Notes: generated from the letters alone by a model not told the origin. Positions 1 through 10,162 are shown, counted from the first letter of the stretch. The stretch: 64,000 nt of DNA from Pseudomonas songnenensis (GCF_003696315.1 NZ_RFFN01000001.1:665679-729678); one strand, 5' to 3'. Numbers and translations: made by a program.

Positions 1-1
1 C

Positions 2-418
<417 letters not shown>

Positions 419-433
419 GTAAGGGGTTGCGTT

Positions 434-458
434 GCCTGGCGCAGAAACTGCGCCAGGC
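434..458. terminator. perfect 11-bp hairpin between convergent nadC and yhcB
   Basis: GCCTGGCGCAG and CTGCGCCAGGC flank a 3-base loop (AAA). The hairpin lies just after the nadC stop and just before the end of the convergent gene, so it could end transcription from both sides. Neither strand has a clear T-run after it, so the terminator role is an inference from position and stem strength. Confidence 0.5.
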
Positions 459-465
459 GGAGAGG

Positions 466-897
466 TCAGTGGCGGCTCTTCAGGCCGAAGTTCTCATGCA
501 GCGTGCCAGGAGTGTCGTCGCCTTTCGGGGCGTAATCCTTGGGCGGCTCGGTGAAGGTCGGCGACGACAGGCGCTCGCGGGTGCCGTGATTGTCCTCGCT
601 GTGCAAGGCTGCCATCAGGCGCTGGCGGGTCTGCTCGTCGAGTGCCAGGCGACTGGCGCCGTCGGACAGGTGATCCTGAATGTCCTGGTAGTTGTTGGTC
701 AGCTTGCGCAGCAGGCTGGCGGTGGTGTTGAAGTGGGTGACCACCTCACTCTGATAGGTGTCGAAGCGTTCCTGCAGGTCATCGACCTGACGCTGTGTAC
801 GGTTCGGTGCGCTGCTGCGCGCCACCAGATAACCGATGGCGATGCCGGCGATCAGGCCGACGATCGGGAGCAACCAGGTCGCGAGGGTCTGTTCCAC
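466..897 (-). CDS. YhcB/ZapG-type membrane-anchored coiled-coil protein (DUF1043)
   Basis: A 143-residue protein with one N-terminal membrane segment (about residues 6-26, LATWLLPIVGLIAGIAIGYL), then a charged helical region (QVDDLQERFDTYQSEVVTHF) and a polar tail rich in Pro, Asp and Ser. This is the DUF1043/YhcB layout; in enterobacteria the family is linked to cell envelope growth and division. I chose the GTG start at 897 because AGGAAGGA lies just upstream and the membrane helix then begins immediately. A longer reading from 963 would put 22 unlikely residues in front. It is transcribed divergently from the hydrolase gene. Confidence 0.85.
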   Translation of the reverse strand: MEQTLATWLLPIVGLIAGIAIGYLVARSSAPNRTQRQVDDLQERFDTYQSEVVTHFNTTASLLRKLTNNYQDIQDHLSDGASRLALDEQTRQRLMAALHSEDNHGTRERLSSPTFTEPPKDYAPKGDDTPGTLHENFGLKSRH

Positions 898-1035
898 GAG
901 TCCTTCCTCTATATAAACGGCTGTGCTTACGTTAACGTCTCGTACCTGCTCTGTATACCGCAACGCGAGGCGGCGGTTGTTGGCAGCTAGTTAGCAAGAC
1001 GAGTCGACTCGTCCCAAGGTCACGGAGTTCCTGCT

Positions 1036-1662
1036 TTGTTGAAACGCGAAACCCCTCTCTCCCTCGACGGTCCCTGCGGCGCCCTGGAAGCGCTGTATTT
1101 CGATCAGCCTCAGCCGACCGGCCTGGCGTTGATCTGCCATCCGAACCCGGTCAAGGGCGGCACTATGCTCAACAAGGTGGTGTCGACCCTGCAGCGTACC
1201 GCGCGCGACGCAGGTTACTGCACGCTGCGCTTCAACTACCGAGGCGTGGGCGGCAGCGCCGGCGCGCACGATATGGTCGAAGGGGAAGTCGATGATGCCG
1301 AGGCCGCATTGCGCTGGCTGCGGCAGCAGCAACCCGAGCTGCCGTTGACGCTGCTGGGGTTTTCCTTCGGTGGCTTCGTCGCCGGCAGCCTGGCGGCGCG
1401 CCTAAAAGACGAGGGGCAGGGTGTGCAGCGTCTGCTGATGGTGGCACCGGCCGTGTCGCGGCTGAACAGCCTGTCACTGGCGGACGATTGCCGGCTCACC
1501 ATCATCCAGCCAGAGCAGGATGAGGTGATTGAAGCCGAGTCGGTATATGCCTTTTCCGCCGCGCTGCAGCACCCCCACGAGCTGCTGAAAGTGGCAGAAT
1601 GCGGCCACTTTTTTCACGGCAAACTGGTGGAATTGAAAGAGCTGGTCGCACCACGCCTCTAG
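1036..1662 (+). CDS. alpha/beta hydrolase
   Basis: A 208-residue alpha/beta hydrolase of the small intracellular type. It shows the oxyanion-side strand LALICHPNPVKGG, then FNYRGVGGSAG, the nucleophile elbow GFSFGG (Ser within GxSxGG, about residue 113), an acidic residue near EQDEVIE, and a late catalytic His in ECGHFFHGKL. Substrate is not predictable. The TTG start at 1036 has GGAG 8 bases upstream; a second TTG follows directly. The stop is 45 bp before trpS, suggesting cotranscription with trpS. Confidence 0.85.
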   Translation: MLKRETPLSLDGPCGALEALYFDQPQPTGLALICHPNPVKGGTMLNKVVSTLQRTARDAGYCTLRFNYRGVGGSAGAHDMVEGEVDDAEAALRWLRQQQPELPLTLLGFSFGGFVAGSLAARLKDEGQGVQRLLMVAPAVSRLNSLSLADDCRLTIIQPEQDEVIEAESVYAFSAALQHPHELLKVAECGHFFHGKLVELKELVAPRL

Positions 1663-1707
1663 CCGCTGCTTTCGTTCTTCAGTACGCAACGATCGAGATA
1701 CCGCTGA

Positions 1708-3066
1708 ATGACTACCCGAATCCTTACCGGCATCACGACTACTGGCACACCGCATCTGGGCAACTACGCCGGTGCGATTCGCCCAGCGGTCCTCGCCAGC
1801 CGTGATGCGGCCGCCGATTCCTTCTATTTCCTGGCCGACTATCACGCGCTGATCAAATGCGATGACCCGCTGCGCATCCAGCGTTCGCGTCTGGAGATCG
1901 CTGCGACCTGGCTGGCGTGTGGGCTCGACGCCGAGCGCGTGACCTTCTATCGCCAGTCCGATGTGCCGGAGATTCCGGAGCTGACCTGGCTGCTGACCTG
2001 CGTCACCGCGAAGGGGCTGCTCAATCGCGCCCATGCCTACAAGGCCTCGGTGGACAAGAATGTCGAGAATGGCGAAGACCCGGACGCCGGCGTAACCATG
2101 GGCCTGTACAGCTACCCGGTGCTGATGGCAGCGGACATCCTCATGTTCAATGCGCACAAGGTGCCGGTTGGCCGCGATCAGATCCAGCACGTGGAAATGG
2201 CCCGTGACATCGCCCAGCGCTTCAATCACCTGTTCGGCAACGGCCGCGAGTTCTTCACCCTTCCCGAAGCGGTGATCGAGGAGGGCGTCGCCACGCTGCC
2301 CGGTCTCGACGGGCGCAAAATGTCCAAGAGCTACGACAACACCATTCCGCTGTTTGGCAGCGCCAGGGAGCTCAAGGCGGCGGTCGCGCGCATCGTCACC
2401 GACTCGCGCCTGCCGGGCGAGCCGAAGGACCCGGACAACTCCCACCTGTTCACCCTGTACCAGGCGTTCGCCACCGCGCAGCAGCAGGCCGCTTTCCGCC
2501 AGGAACTGCTCGACGGGCTGGCGTGGGGCGATGCCAAGCAGCGCCTGTTCGAGCTGCTCGATAACGAACTGGGTGAGGCGCGTGAGCTGTATCACCAGCT
2601 GATCACCAAGCCCGCCGAGCTGGAGGATATCCTGCAGGCAGGCGCGGCCAAGGCGCGCCGGATCGCTACGCCGTTTCTCGGCGAGCTGCGTGAGGCAGTT
2701 GGCTTGCGCAACTTCCGCAGCGAAGTGAAAAGCGCGGCGCCAGCCAAGAAGAAATCCAGCAAGGTGGCGCGTTTCGCCAGCTTCCGCGAGGCAGACGGTG
2801 CCTTCCGTTTCCGCTTCTTTGCCGCCGACGGCGAAGAGCTGCTGCTGTCCCGCCCGCTGAGCAACCCAAAGGCCATTGGCAGCCTGACCCAGCGGTTGAT
2901 TGCCGGCGGGCCGGACGCGCTGGAACTTCGCGAGGACGAAGGCGATCAATTCACTCTGTGGCTGGACGACGAATGCATCGCCGACAGTCCGCACTTCGAG
3001 AGTGCCGAGGCGCTCGATGCCGCCATGTTGCGGGTGCGCGAGGCGCTGGCCACGCTCGTCGAGTAA
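1708..3066 (+). CDS. trpS: tryptophan--tRNA ligase
   Basis: A class I aminoacyl-tRNA synthetase of 452 residues that charges tRNA(Trp). Signature motifs are visible: the HIGH-equivalent in TGTPHLGNY (residues 12-20), GRDQIQH in the middle, and KMSKS in [10 protein letters not shown]. The catalytic core ends near residue 335. About 115 extra residues follow, starting with a Lys/Ala-rich linker ([10 protein letters not shown]) and then a compact domain with [20 protein letters not shown], which resembles the DUF1508/YegP strand pattern. Typical short TrpRS enzymes are about 330-340 residues, so this is the long form known from pseudomonads. Confidence 0.97.
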   Translation: MTTRILTGITTTGTPHLGNYAGAIRPAVLASRDAAADSFYFLADYHALIKCDDPLRIQRSRLEIAATWLACGLDAERVTFYRQSDVPEIPELTWLLTCVTAKGLLNRAHAYKASVDKNVENGEDPDAGVTMGLYSYPVLMAADILMFNAHKVPVGRDQIQHVEMARDIAQRFNHLFGNGREFFTLPEAVIEEGVATLPGLDGRKMSKSYDNTIPLFGSARELKAAVARIVTDSRLPGEPKDPDNSHLFTLYQAFATAQQQAAFRQELLDGLAWGDAKQRLFELLDNELGEARELYHQLITKPAELEDILQAGAAKARRIATPFLGELREAVGLRNFRSEVKSAAPAKKKSSKVARFASFREADGAFRFRFFAADGEELLLSRPLSNPKAIGSLTQRLIAGGPDALELREDEGDQFTLWLDDECIADSPHFESAEALDAAMLRVREALATLVE

Positions 3067-3081
3067 GGCTGCGCGGCCATG

Positions 3082-3110
3082 GCGGAACGCACCGATTGGC
3101 TGCGTTCCGC
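3082..3110 (+). terminator. 10-bp hairpin downstream of trpS
   Basis: GCGGAACGCA and TGCGTTCCGC pair perfectly around a 9-base loop, just after the trpS stop. There is no T-run, so attenuation or partial termination before zapE is inferred only. Confidence 0.35.
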
Positions 3111-3157
3111 TGCCTCGTGAAGGTCTCCATGAACGGGTGTCCCAGGAGGGCTGACGC

Positions 3158-4330
3158 TTGAACGACCTGAGTAAATTGCCAACCACCGAGGGCGCGGCTA
3201 AAGTGTCGGCCCCGTTTCACTACCCAGACTCCGCCATGACTCCTCTTGAGCGCTATCAGGCCGACCTGAAACGTCCTGACTTCTTCCACGATGCCGCCCA
3301 GGAAAACGCGGTGCGTCACCTGCAGCGTCTGTACGACGATCTGGTGGCAGACGATCGCAGCAAGAGCGGCTTGCTCGGCAAGCTGTTCGGCAAGAAACAG
3401 CAGGAGCCGATCAAGGGCATCTACTTCTGGGGCGGCGTTGGCCGCGGCAAAACCTATCTGGTCGACACTTTCTTCGATGCGTTGCCCTTCAAACAGAAGA
3501 CGCGCACGCACTTTCACCGCTTCATGAAGCGCGTGCACGAGGAAATGAAGACGCTCAAGGGCGAAAAGAACCCGCTGACCATCATCGGCAAACGCTTCGC
3601 CGACGAATCGCGGGTGATCTGCTTCGACGAGTTCTTTGTCTCCGATATCACCGACGCGATGATTCTCGCCACGCTGCTCGAAGAGTTGTTCAAGAACGGT
3701 GTCAGCCTGGTGGCGACGTCCAACATCGTCCCGGACGGGCTGTACAAGGACGGCCTGCAGCGTGCGCGCTTCCTGCCCGCGATCGAGCTGCTGAAGAAGC
3801 ACACCGAGATCGTCAACGTCGACAGCGGCATCGACTATCGTCTGCGCGCGCTGGAGCAGGCCGAGCTGTTCCACTTCCCCCTCGATGCCGAGGCCGAACA
3901 GAGCCTGGAGCGCAGCTTCAAGAGCCTGCTGCCGGAGAACTGCCGGGTCGTGAACAACGATGCGCTGATGATCGAGAATCGTGAGATCCGCGCCGTGAAG
4001 ACCGGCAACGACGTGGCCTGGTTCGAGTTCCGCGAACTCTGCGACGGCCCGCGTAGCCAGAACGACTATATCGAGCTGGGCAAGATCTTTGGCGCCATCC
4101 TGCTGGCCAATGTCGAGCAGATGAACGTCGCCAAGGATGACATGGCACGCCGCTTCATCAACCTGGTGGACGAGTTCTACGACCGCAACGTCAAGCTCAT
4201 CATCTCCGCCGAGGTCGAACTCAAGGACCTCTATACCGGTGGTCGTCTGGAGTTCGAATTCCAGCGCACCCTGAGCCGCCTGCTGGAAATGCAGTCCCAC
4301 GAGTACCTGGCTCGACCGCACAAGCCCTGA
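3158..4330 (+). CDS. zapE: cell division protein ZapE (AFG1-like ATPase)
   Basis: An AFG1/ZapE-family P-loop ATPase. It has Walker A in GGVGRGKTYLVDTFF, Walker B in VICFDEFFVSDITDA and sensor-like ATSNIVPDGLYKDGLQR. In E. coli ZapE acts at the division ring under stress. A TTG start at 3158 gives 390 residues and has a strong AGGAGGG 7 bases upstream. Most relatives instead begin at the equivalent of the ATG at 3236 (TPLERYQADL, 364 residues), which here lacks a ribosome-binding site. The start is therefore unsettled; the family call is firm. Confidence 0.93.
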   Translation: MNDLSKLPTTEGAAKVSAPFHYPDSAMTPLERYQADLKRPDFFHDAAQENAVRHLQRLYDDLVADDRSKSGLLGKLFGKKQQEPIKGIYFWGGVGRGKTYLVDTFFDALPFKQKTRTHFHRFMKRVHEEMKTLKGEKNPLTIIGKRFADESRVICFDEFFVSDITDAMILATLLEELFKNGVSLVATSNIVPDGLYKDGLQRARFLPAIELLKKHTEIVNVDSGIDYRLRALEQAELFHFPLDAEAEQSLERSFKSLLPENCRVVNNDALMIENREIRAVKTGNDVAWFEFRELCDGPRSQNDYIELGKIFGAILLANVEQMNVAKDDMARRFINLVDEFYDRNVKLIISAEVELKDLYTGGRLEFEFQRTLSRLLEMQSHEYLARPHKP

Positions 4331-4335
4331 CCATA

Positions 4336-4366
4336 CGCTGGCCGCGGATACCCTCCGCGGCCAGCG
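4336..4366 (+). terminator. 13-bp perfect hairpin after zapE
   Basis: CGCTGGCCGCGGA and TCCGCGGCCAGCG pair perfectly around TACCC, 6 bases after the zapE stop. It lacks a T-run, but its strength and position between convergent genes fit a transcription end. Confidence 0.5.
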
Positions 4367-4473
4367 CCGCTGCCTCGGGGCCGCTTGCGTTACGGCTTCG
4401 TAGCGGCGGTCTCGCCCGTGATGGGCGCGGCATCCTGCGTCAGCAGGGCCGCATTGGCTTCTCCATGGTTCCC

Positions 4474-5463
4474 TTACGACTCGGGCCGGTATTTCTGCCG
4501 GTAGTGATTGGGTGACAGCTCGGTGTGCTGGCGGAACAGGCGAGCGAAAAAGCTGGCATCGTCGTAGCCCACTTCATAGCTGATCGTCTTGATGCTCTTG
4601 CCGGTGGTGGCAAGCAGGCTCTTTGCCGTCTCGATCCGCAGTCGTTGCAGATAGTGCAGCGGCTTGTCGCCGGTGGCGGCCTGGAAGCGCCGCATGAAGT
4701 TGCGAATGCTCATGCCGTGCTGGCGCGCCACATCCTCGAAGCGGAATTTCTCGGCGAAGTTCGCTTCCAGCCACTCCTGAATCTGCAGAATCCGCGTATC
4801 GAGGTGCAGCTTCTGCCCGCCGAAACCGAGCCGCCCCGGGCTGTAGCTGCGTTGCAGCTCGAACAGCACATCGCGGGCCATGCCCTGCGCCACATGCGCA
4901 CCGCAAAAGCGCTCGACCAGGTACATGTACAGGTCGCAGGCCGAGGTCGTACCGCCGGCGCAGTAGAGGTTGTCGCTGTCGGTGAGGTGCTTGTCGGCGC
5001 TGAAAGTCACAGCGGGAAAGCGTTCGGCGAAATCATTGGCGAAGCGCCAGTGGGTGGTCGCTTCCCGCCCCTCAAGCAGGCCGGCCTGGGCCATCCAGAA
5101 GACGCCGGTGGCTTCGCCGCAAATGACGCTGCCGGCAGCGTGTCGCTCGCGCAACCACGGCGAGACTTCCGGATACTGCGCGCAGAGTGCATCGAAATCG
5201 CCCCAGAATGCCGGCAGGATCACCATGTCGGCTTCGCCGAGCAGGCCATCGACCGCTATGCCTGTGCCGCTGAAAGTGTTCACCGGCTGGCCGTCGGGAC
5301 TGACCAGGCGGGTTTCGAAAGCGGGGGTCAGGTCAAGGCCGATTTGCCTGCCATAGCGCAGGCTGGCCATGTGGAAGAAATCCTTGGCCTGCATGAGTGT
5401 CGAGGCGAACACTCCTTCGGTGGCCAGTATGCTGACGTGTCTGATGGAGGCGTGATTGGGCAT
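4474..5463 (-). CDS. GlxA family transcriptional regulator (DJ-1/PfpI-like domain plus AraC HTH)
   Basis: A 329-residue regulator. Residues about 8-190 form a DJ-1/PfpI-like class I glutamine amidotransferase fold (VSILATEGVFASTL, DMVILPAFWGDF, VICGEATGVFWMAQAG), and residues about 225-325 form an AraC-type double HTH (FEDVARQHGMSIRNFMRRF and SYEVGYDDASFFARLFRQH). The usual nucleophile position reads GEATG rather than GxCSG, so the N-terminal domain is probably a sensor and not an enzyme. It is divergent from nfi across 155 bp. The effector is unknown; related pseudomonad proteins control choline, arginine or carnitine use. Confidence 0.88.
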   Translation of the reverse strand: MPNHASIRHVSILATEGVFASTLMQAKDFFHMASLRYGRQIGLDLTPAFETRLVSPDGQPVNTFSGTGIAVDGLLGEADMVILPAFWGDFDALCAQYPEVSPWLRERHAAGSVICGEATGVFWMAQAGLLEGREATTHWRFANDFAERFPAVTFSADKHLTDSDNLYCAGGTTSACDLYMYLVERFCGAHVAQGMARDVLFELQRSYSPGRLGFGGQKLHLDTRILQIQEWLEANFAEKFRFEDVARQHGMSIRNFMRRFQAATGDKPLHYLQRLRIETAKSLLATTGKSIKTISYEVGYDDASFFARLFRQHTELSPNHYRQKYRPES

Positions 5464-5618
5464 GCGATTCTAATTATTGTGTGGAGTAACAGGGTGAAAC
5501 TGCCGTCTGGCGGCTGGAGCGTCCTATTTTTCCACTGCGCTGTCCAGTCCGACTGCTGCAGATCGGCTGAACCGTTGTACCGGCATGGCGTCGAACCGCT
5601 GATGCACAGGAGCGAACC

Positions 5619-6347
5619 ATGAGCGAAAACAACCCGTATCCCGCCGCCCCGTTCGGCGATTGGGACGGCAGTCCGGCAGCCGCGCGAGCGATGCAGCTGG
5701 CCTTGGCCTCGCAGGTGCGATTGCAGGACGATTTTCCGCCGCTGCGCCTTATCGCCGGGGTGGATGTAGGCTTCGAGGAGGGTGGCAGCATCACCCGGGC
5801 GGCGGCGGTGCTGCTGGATGCCGACACGCTCGAACTGGTTGGCAGCAGCCTGGCGCGCATCCCGACGAACATGCCTTACATCCCGGGCCTGCTGTCTTTT
5901 CGCGAGCTGCCGGCCGTTCTGCAAGCCCTTGCCGAGCTGCCTGCCGTCCCCGACCTGATCTTCTCCGACGGCCATGGTATCGCCCACCCGCGGCGCCTTG
6001 GCATCGCTGCGCACCTGGGCGTGGTCACCGGCCTGCCTACCATCGGCGTGGCGAAGAAGTTGCTGACTGGCGAACATGACGAACTCGGCCTTACGCGCGG
6101 CGCGCAGGTGGCGTTGCGCGACAAGAAGTCCGGAGAAGTGATTGGCTGCGTGCTGCGCAGCAAGGACAAGGTGCGGCCGCTGATCATCTCGCCGGGCAAC
6201 CGGGTGAGCATCGCCACGGCGCCGGAGCTGGTCATGCGCTACCTGACGCGCTACCGCCTGCCCGAACCGACGCGTCTGGCCGATCGGCTGGCGTCGCGGC
6301 GGGAAGAAAAGGCTGCCGCGCGGCGCATGTCGGGCATGCTGGAGTAG
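5619..6347 (+). CDS. nfi: deoxyribonuclease V (endonuclease V)
   Basis: Endonuclease V cuts DNA one base 3' of deaminated bases such as hypoxanthine. The 242-residue protein shows the three family signatures in order: GVDVGFEE with catalytic Asp, the wedge motif YIPGLLSFRELPAVL, and DGHGIAHPRRLGIAAHLGV. The C-terminal strand GNRVSIATA is also present. The ATG at 5619 has AGGAG 9 bases upstream. Confidence 0.96.
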   Translation: MSENNPYPAAPFGDWDGSPAAARAMQLALASQVRLQDDFPPLRLIAGVDVGFEEGGSITRAAAVLLDADTLELVGSSLARIPTNMPYIPGLLSFRELPAVLQALAELPAVPDLIFSDGHGIAHPRRLGIAAHLGVVTGLPTIGVAKKLLTGEHDELGLTRGAQVALRDKKSGEVIGCVLRSKDKVRPLIISPGNRVSIATAPELVMRYLTRYRLPEPTRLADRLASRREEKAAARRMSGMLE

Positions 6348-6452
6348 CCAGCAGCAGTTGTAACCGGGATTGCCACGGGCTGCAGCGGTGCTTGCAGCTG
6401 GCGTCTCGCAGGCGCTAGCCTGCTGACCATGCTGTCAGCATGGACCTTCACG

Positions 6453-7004
6453 ATGCATCTGGATCGCGCCACCGGCTGGTGTCATGGCGTCCGCCACTGC
6501 CCGTCACCAAATTTCAACCAGCGTCCGGCCGGCGAGATATCCCTGCTGGTGATTCACAACATCAGCCTGCCGCCAGGCCAGTTCGGCACCGGCAGGGTCC
6601 AGCAGTTCTTTCAGAACGCACTGCAGCGCTGCGAGCATCCTTTTTTCGAAGAGATCGCAGGGCTGCAGGTCTCGGCGCATTTTCTCATCGAGCGTGATGG
6701 CGCGGTCACCCAGTTCGTCTCCTGTCTGGACCGTGCCTGGCATGCCGGCGTGTCCTGCTTCGACGGGCGCGAGGGCTGCAACGATTTTTCCATCGGTATC
6801 GAGCTGGAAGGTACGGACCACGAGCCCTTCAGTGACGCGCAGTACCGCGCGCTGATCGAACTCTGCCGATTGCTGCAAGGCGCTTATCCCGCCATTACAC
6901 CCGAACGGGTGTGTGGCCACAGCGATATTGCCCCGGGCCGCAAGACCGATCCCGGCCCGGCGTTCGACTGGCAGCGGTTGCGCGCGGCTTTCATTACCTG
7001 CTGA
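6453..7004 (+). CDS. ampD: 1,6-anhydro-N-acetylmuramyl-L-alanine amidase AmpD
   Basis: A cytosolic zinc amidase that cleaves anhydromuropeptides in cell-wall recycling; loss of AmpD derepresses AmpC beta-lactamase in many Gram-negatives. The 183-residue protein has the first zinc His in LLVIHNISLPPGQFGTG, SAHFLIERDG, and the late zinc ligands in CGHSDIAPGRKTDPG (His and Asp, with the catalytic Lys). I chose the ATG at 6453 (MHLDRATGW) because it matches the usual start; an in-frame ATG at 6429 would add 8 residues. ampE follows after 16 bp, the standard ampDE operon. Confidence 0.96.
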   Translation: MHLDRATGWCHGVRHCPSPNFNQRPAGEISLLVIHNISLPPGQFGTGRVQQFFQNALQRCEHPFFEEIAGLQVSAHFLIERDGAVTQFVSCLDRAWHAGVSCFDGREGCNDFSIGIELEGTDHEPFSDAQYRALIELCRLLQGAYPAITPERVCGHSDIAPGRKTDPGPAFDWQRLRAAFITC

Positions 7005-7020
7005 CGAAAGGAAAAGAGCG

Positions 7021-7857
7021 ATGAGTTTTCTGGTAATCCTGCTCGTGCTGCTGGTGGACAAGTTTTCTGATTGGCGTCCGCGCGTTCAACATGACGGGCC
7101 CTGGCTGGCGCGGCTGCGCCAGGCGGAGAGCAATCAGCGCTTGCAGCGTGCGCCCTGGCTCGCGCTGCTCCTGCTGGTGCTGTTGCCGGTGCTGCTGTTG
7201 GGCCTGTTGCTGGCGGCGCTGGAGCCGCTGGCGTATGGCTGGCTGAGCCTGCCGCTGCATCTGCTGATCCTGCTCTACAGCCTCGGTCGTGGCCATGCCA
7301 AGTCCGAGCTTGGCGCCTTCCGCGACGCCTGGCGGCGTGGCGACCAGGAGGCTGCGGCACTGGCCGCCGAACGTGACCTCAGCTTGCAGGAACAGGATCC
7401 GCCCAGCCTGCTGCAAGCGGTGCAGACGCGGCTGTTGTGGAAGAGCTATGAGGGGTTTTTCGCCGTCATTTTCTGGTACCTGCTGCTGGGCCCGATGGCG
7501 GCGCTGGCCTATCGGCTGCTGGCGCTGTGTGCTGAACATGCTTCGCTGGACGGCCTGCGCGAACGTGCCGAGCAGTTACGCCATGCGTTCGACTGGCTGC
7601 CGGTGCGCGTACTGCTGGGCAGCTTTGCCCTGGTCGGCAACTTCGTCGCGGTCAACCGGGCGTTGCTCCACGAGCTGCTGAGCTGGGACGTACCAGCGCG
7701 GCGCCTGCTGGCCGATGCAGGGCCACTGGCCGCCGATCTCTCACCTTCGATCGATGGCGAGGCGGGCATTGCCCGGCTCGATGGCATCGCCGCCCTGCTG
7801 GTGCGTACCCGGGTGTTCTGGTACGCCGTGATCGCTGTTCTGACCATCCTCGCCTGA
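7021..7857 (+). CDS. ampE: regulatory signaling modulator protein AmpE
   Basis: A 278-residue inner-membrane protein encoded directly after ampD. Hydrophobic segments are at the N-terminus (MSFLVILLVLLVDKF), about residues 44-66 (WLALLLLVLLPVLLLG), around GFFAVIFWYLLLGPMAALAYRLL, and at the C-terminus (FWYAVIAVLTILA). The conserved cytosolic loop contains LYSLGRGHAK. The family is associated with sensing cell-wall recycling and beta-lactamase control, though its mechanism is unsettled. The ATG at 7021 has GAAAGGAAAAG upstream. Confidence 0.93.
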   Translation: MSFLVILLVLLVDKFSDWRPRVQHDGPWLARLRQAESNQRLQRAPWLALLLLVLLPVLLLGLLLAALEPLAYGWLSLPLHLLILLYSLGRGHAKSELGAFRDAWRRGDQEAAALAAERDLSLQEQDPPSLLQAVQTRLLWKSYEGFFAVIFWYLLLGPMAALAYRLLALCAEHASLDGLRERAEQLRHAFDWLPVRVLLGSFALVGNFVAVNRALLHELLSWDVPARRLLADAGPLAADLSPSIDGEAGIARLDGIAALLVRTRVFWYAVIAVLTILA

Positions 7858-7957
7858 CCTGGAGCAGGCTCAAGTGAATGGCCCTCCATCAAACTGCTGG
7901 ATGGCCGTTCGCTGCCCGACAGGCCGCAGCCTGCGAGCCAGAGCGGCTGCGCTTGCA

Positions 7958-7983
7958 ATGGCTACCATCCGTCCGGTAGCCAT
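7958..7983 (+). terminator. 9-bp hairpin downstream of ampDE
   Basis: ATGGCTACC and GGTAGCCAT pair perfectly around an 8-base loop, about 100 bp after ampE and about 140 bp before the next start. A role as the ampDE transcription end is inferred. Confidence 0.35.
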
Positions 7984-8119
7984 CATTTGGCCATTACCTT
8001 AAGTTACAAAAGCACCTACCGATATCCCGTATAACCCGGGCAGATGCCACTCTCTGACGAGCCCTGCTGCGCGTTGCAATTGCGTGCAAGCCCATACCAA
8101 TAAAATTGGGAGACGTCGT

Positions 8120-10150
8120 GTGAATAGCCTGTTGTATCCCGCGATCGCGTTCATGAACCGCCTGAGCTTCGGCATGAAGTTCAGCCTGGTCAGCGTCCTG
8201 TTCTTCGTTCCCATGCTGCTGAGCAACTACTACCTGGTACGTGATTCGTACCGGGCGTTCGTCGGCACCCGTACCGAACTGCAAAGCCTGGAGCTGCTCG
8301 GCTCGACCTTGCAGGTGCGGCGCAGCATGGAAGACTGGAAGGACCTCGTGCGGATCGAGTCGATCATCGGTCAGACCGGCAATGTCGAGGCCCTGCAAAC
8401 CCGCCTGAACCGTGTCGAAGGTGAGCTGGCGACGCAGTTGCAGGCCCTTGCCCCGGTTGGCGATGCGCCAGAACAGGTCGCCGAGTTCAATGCCCGCCGC
8501 GATGAGCTGGTGGCGGGGCTGAATGCCGCCCAGGCCGAGCAATCGCTGCAATCCAAGGCCGCGATGGCGGAAACGCTGCTGGGTCAGTCGCAGGTGATGA
8601 TCAAGCTGGTCGCCGGGCAGTCGGGCCTCAGTCAGGACCTCGAACGCGAGGTTCGCCTGCTTGCCGAGCTGTTGACCACGGTGACCCCGGCCATCAGCGC
8701 AGCGCTCGGCGAAGGCCGCGCGGTGGGCTCCTACACCTTCGGCCAGGGCTACCTGAATTCGGATGCCAGCAATACGCTCGACAACCTCGTGCTGGAGCTG
8801 GAAAAGCAGCAGGCGCAGTACGCCGCTCAGCTGCAGGACGCCCTCGGTGCGAGCGCAGCCGCGCGGCGCAAGCTCGAATCGTTCGCCACCGCCAGCCGGG
8901 AATCCCTGCAGGCGAGCAGCGACATCCTGCAGGACGAGGTGATCATGGCCGATGCGCTGGATCGGCCGTGGGAGCAGTTCTACGAGCGCATCAGTGCCGA
9001 GATGGCGAAAACCTACCAGCTGAACGATGCCATCCTCGGTTTCCTCGAAGTGGAGCTGGCCGAGCGGCTGGAGCAGAAGCGTCTGCTGATGACCCTGCTG
9101 ATCTCGGCAGTGGCCATCGTGCTCTGTCTGGTCGCCTATCTGTACGCCGGCTTCTATGCCTCGACACGCGCCTCGCTGCGCAGTCTGGGCAAGATCATGG
9201 ACAAGGTTGCCGCCGGCGATATGACCGCGCGCTATCAGGTGCAGAGCCGCGACGAGCTCGGCGAGCTGGGACAGGTGTTCAATACCACCGTGGCGCAGGT
9301 TCGTGAGCTGATCGAGCGGGTCGGCCAGACGGTCGCCGAGGTGGAACGGCAGGCGCAGCGGGTCGAAAGCGTTTCTGGCGAGAGCAATCAGACCGTGTCC
9401 GAGCAGCGCGGCCAGATCGAGCAGGTCGCAACGGCGATGAACGAGATGTCCGCCACGGCCCAGGAGGTTGCCAGCAGTGCCGAGGCGGCGGTGGGCAGCG
9501 CGCAGAGCGTCAACGAGGAAACCGTCAGTGGACGGGCGCTGGTGGTGGCGCAGGTCGGTGGCATCCAGCGCCTGGCTGGCGAGATCGAACAGTCGGTGCA
9601 GGTGATCAATCAGCTGGCCGGCGACAGCAAGGCGATCAGCCAGGTGCTCGACGTGATCAAGACCATCGCCGAGCAGACCAACCTGCTGGCGCTCAACGCG
9701 GCCATCGAGGCTGCGCGCGCCGGTGAGCAGGGCCGCGGGTTCGCGGTGGTGGCCGACGAGGTGCGCGGGCTGGCGCAGCGGACGCAGAAATCGACGGCGG
9801 AGATCGAGCAGATGATCGCGCGTCTGCAGAATGGGGTCGGCGCCGCGGTTAAAACCATGCACGCCAGCCATTCGCTTGCCGAAGACACGGTTGGTCAATC
9901 CGGGCAGGTGGAGCAGGCGCTGGAGAACATCCTCGGTGCGGTGGGGCTGATCGTCGATCAGAACCAGCAGATCGCCGCCGCGGCCGAACAGCAGACGGCC
10001 GTGGCGCACGATATCGATCGCAACATTGTCGCCATCAACGAGGCTGGCCAGCGTACCGCCGAGGGTGCCGGGCATACCGAGCAGGCCAGTCGCGAACTGT
10101 CCCAGCTGGTCGGACGTCTGCAGCAGCTGATCAGCGCGTTCCGCGTCTGA
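8120..10150 (+). CDS. methyl-accepting chemotaxis protein
   Basis: A 676-residue chemoreceptor. It has TM1 at about residues 17-36 ([18 protein letters not shown]), a ~285-residue periplasmic region that looks largely helical with no recognised PAS or Cache motif, TM2 at about 322-344 ([20 protein letters not shown]), a HAMP domain with [16 protein letters not shown], and a cytoplasmic coiled coil whose hairpin tip [20 protein letters not shown] lies near residue 520. The C-terminus ([10 protein letters not shown]) has no CheR-binding pentapeptide. The GTG start at 8120 has GGGAG upstream. The ligand is unknown. ampDE is immediately upstream, an order also found in P. aeruginosa. Confidence 0.93.
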   Translation: MNSLLYPAIAFMNRLSFGMKFSLVSVLFFVPMLLSNYYLVRDSYRAFVGTRTELQSLELLGSTLQVRRSMEDWKDLVRIESIIGQTGNVEALQTRLNRVEGELATQLQALAPVGDAPEQVAEFNARRDELVAGLNAAQAEQSLQSKAAMAETLLGQSQVMIKLVAGQSGLSQDLEREVRLLAELLTTVTPAISAALGEGRAVGSYTFGQGYLNSDASNTLDNLVLELEKQQAQYAAQLQDALGASAAARRKLESFATASRESLQASSDILQDEVIMADALDRPWEQFYERISAEMAKTYQLNDAILGFLEVELAERLEQKRLLMTLLISAVAIVLCLVAYLYAGFYASTRASLRSLGKIMDKVAAGDMTARYQVQSRDELGELGQVFNTTVAQVRELIERVGQTVAEVERQAQRVESVSGESNQTVSEQRGQIEQVATAMNEMSATAQEVASSAEAAVGSAQSVNEETVSGRALVVAQVGGIQRLAGEIEQSVQVINQLAGDSKAISQVLDVIKTIAEQTNLLALNAAIEAARAGEQGRGFAVVADEVRGLAQRTQKSTAEIEQMIARLQNGVGAAVKTMHASHSLAEDTVGQSGQVEQALENILGAVGLIVDQNQQIAAAAEQQTAVAHDIDRNIVAINEAGQRTAEGAGHTEQASRELSQLVGRLQQLISAFRV

Positions 10151-10162
10151 GTGCCCTACCGC

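Noticed and set aside
1474-3186. Long minus-strand open frame opposite trpS
   Set aside because: High-GC shadow frame. The plus strand encodes a full TrpRS with HIGH and KMSKS motifs, and the minus reading has no recognisable motif or ribosome-binding site.
7994-10075. 693-codon minus-strand frame opposite the first chemoreceptor
   Set aside because: Shadow of the receptor gene, with His/Leu/Arg/Gln-rich composition typical of antisense to GC-rich coding DNA.
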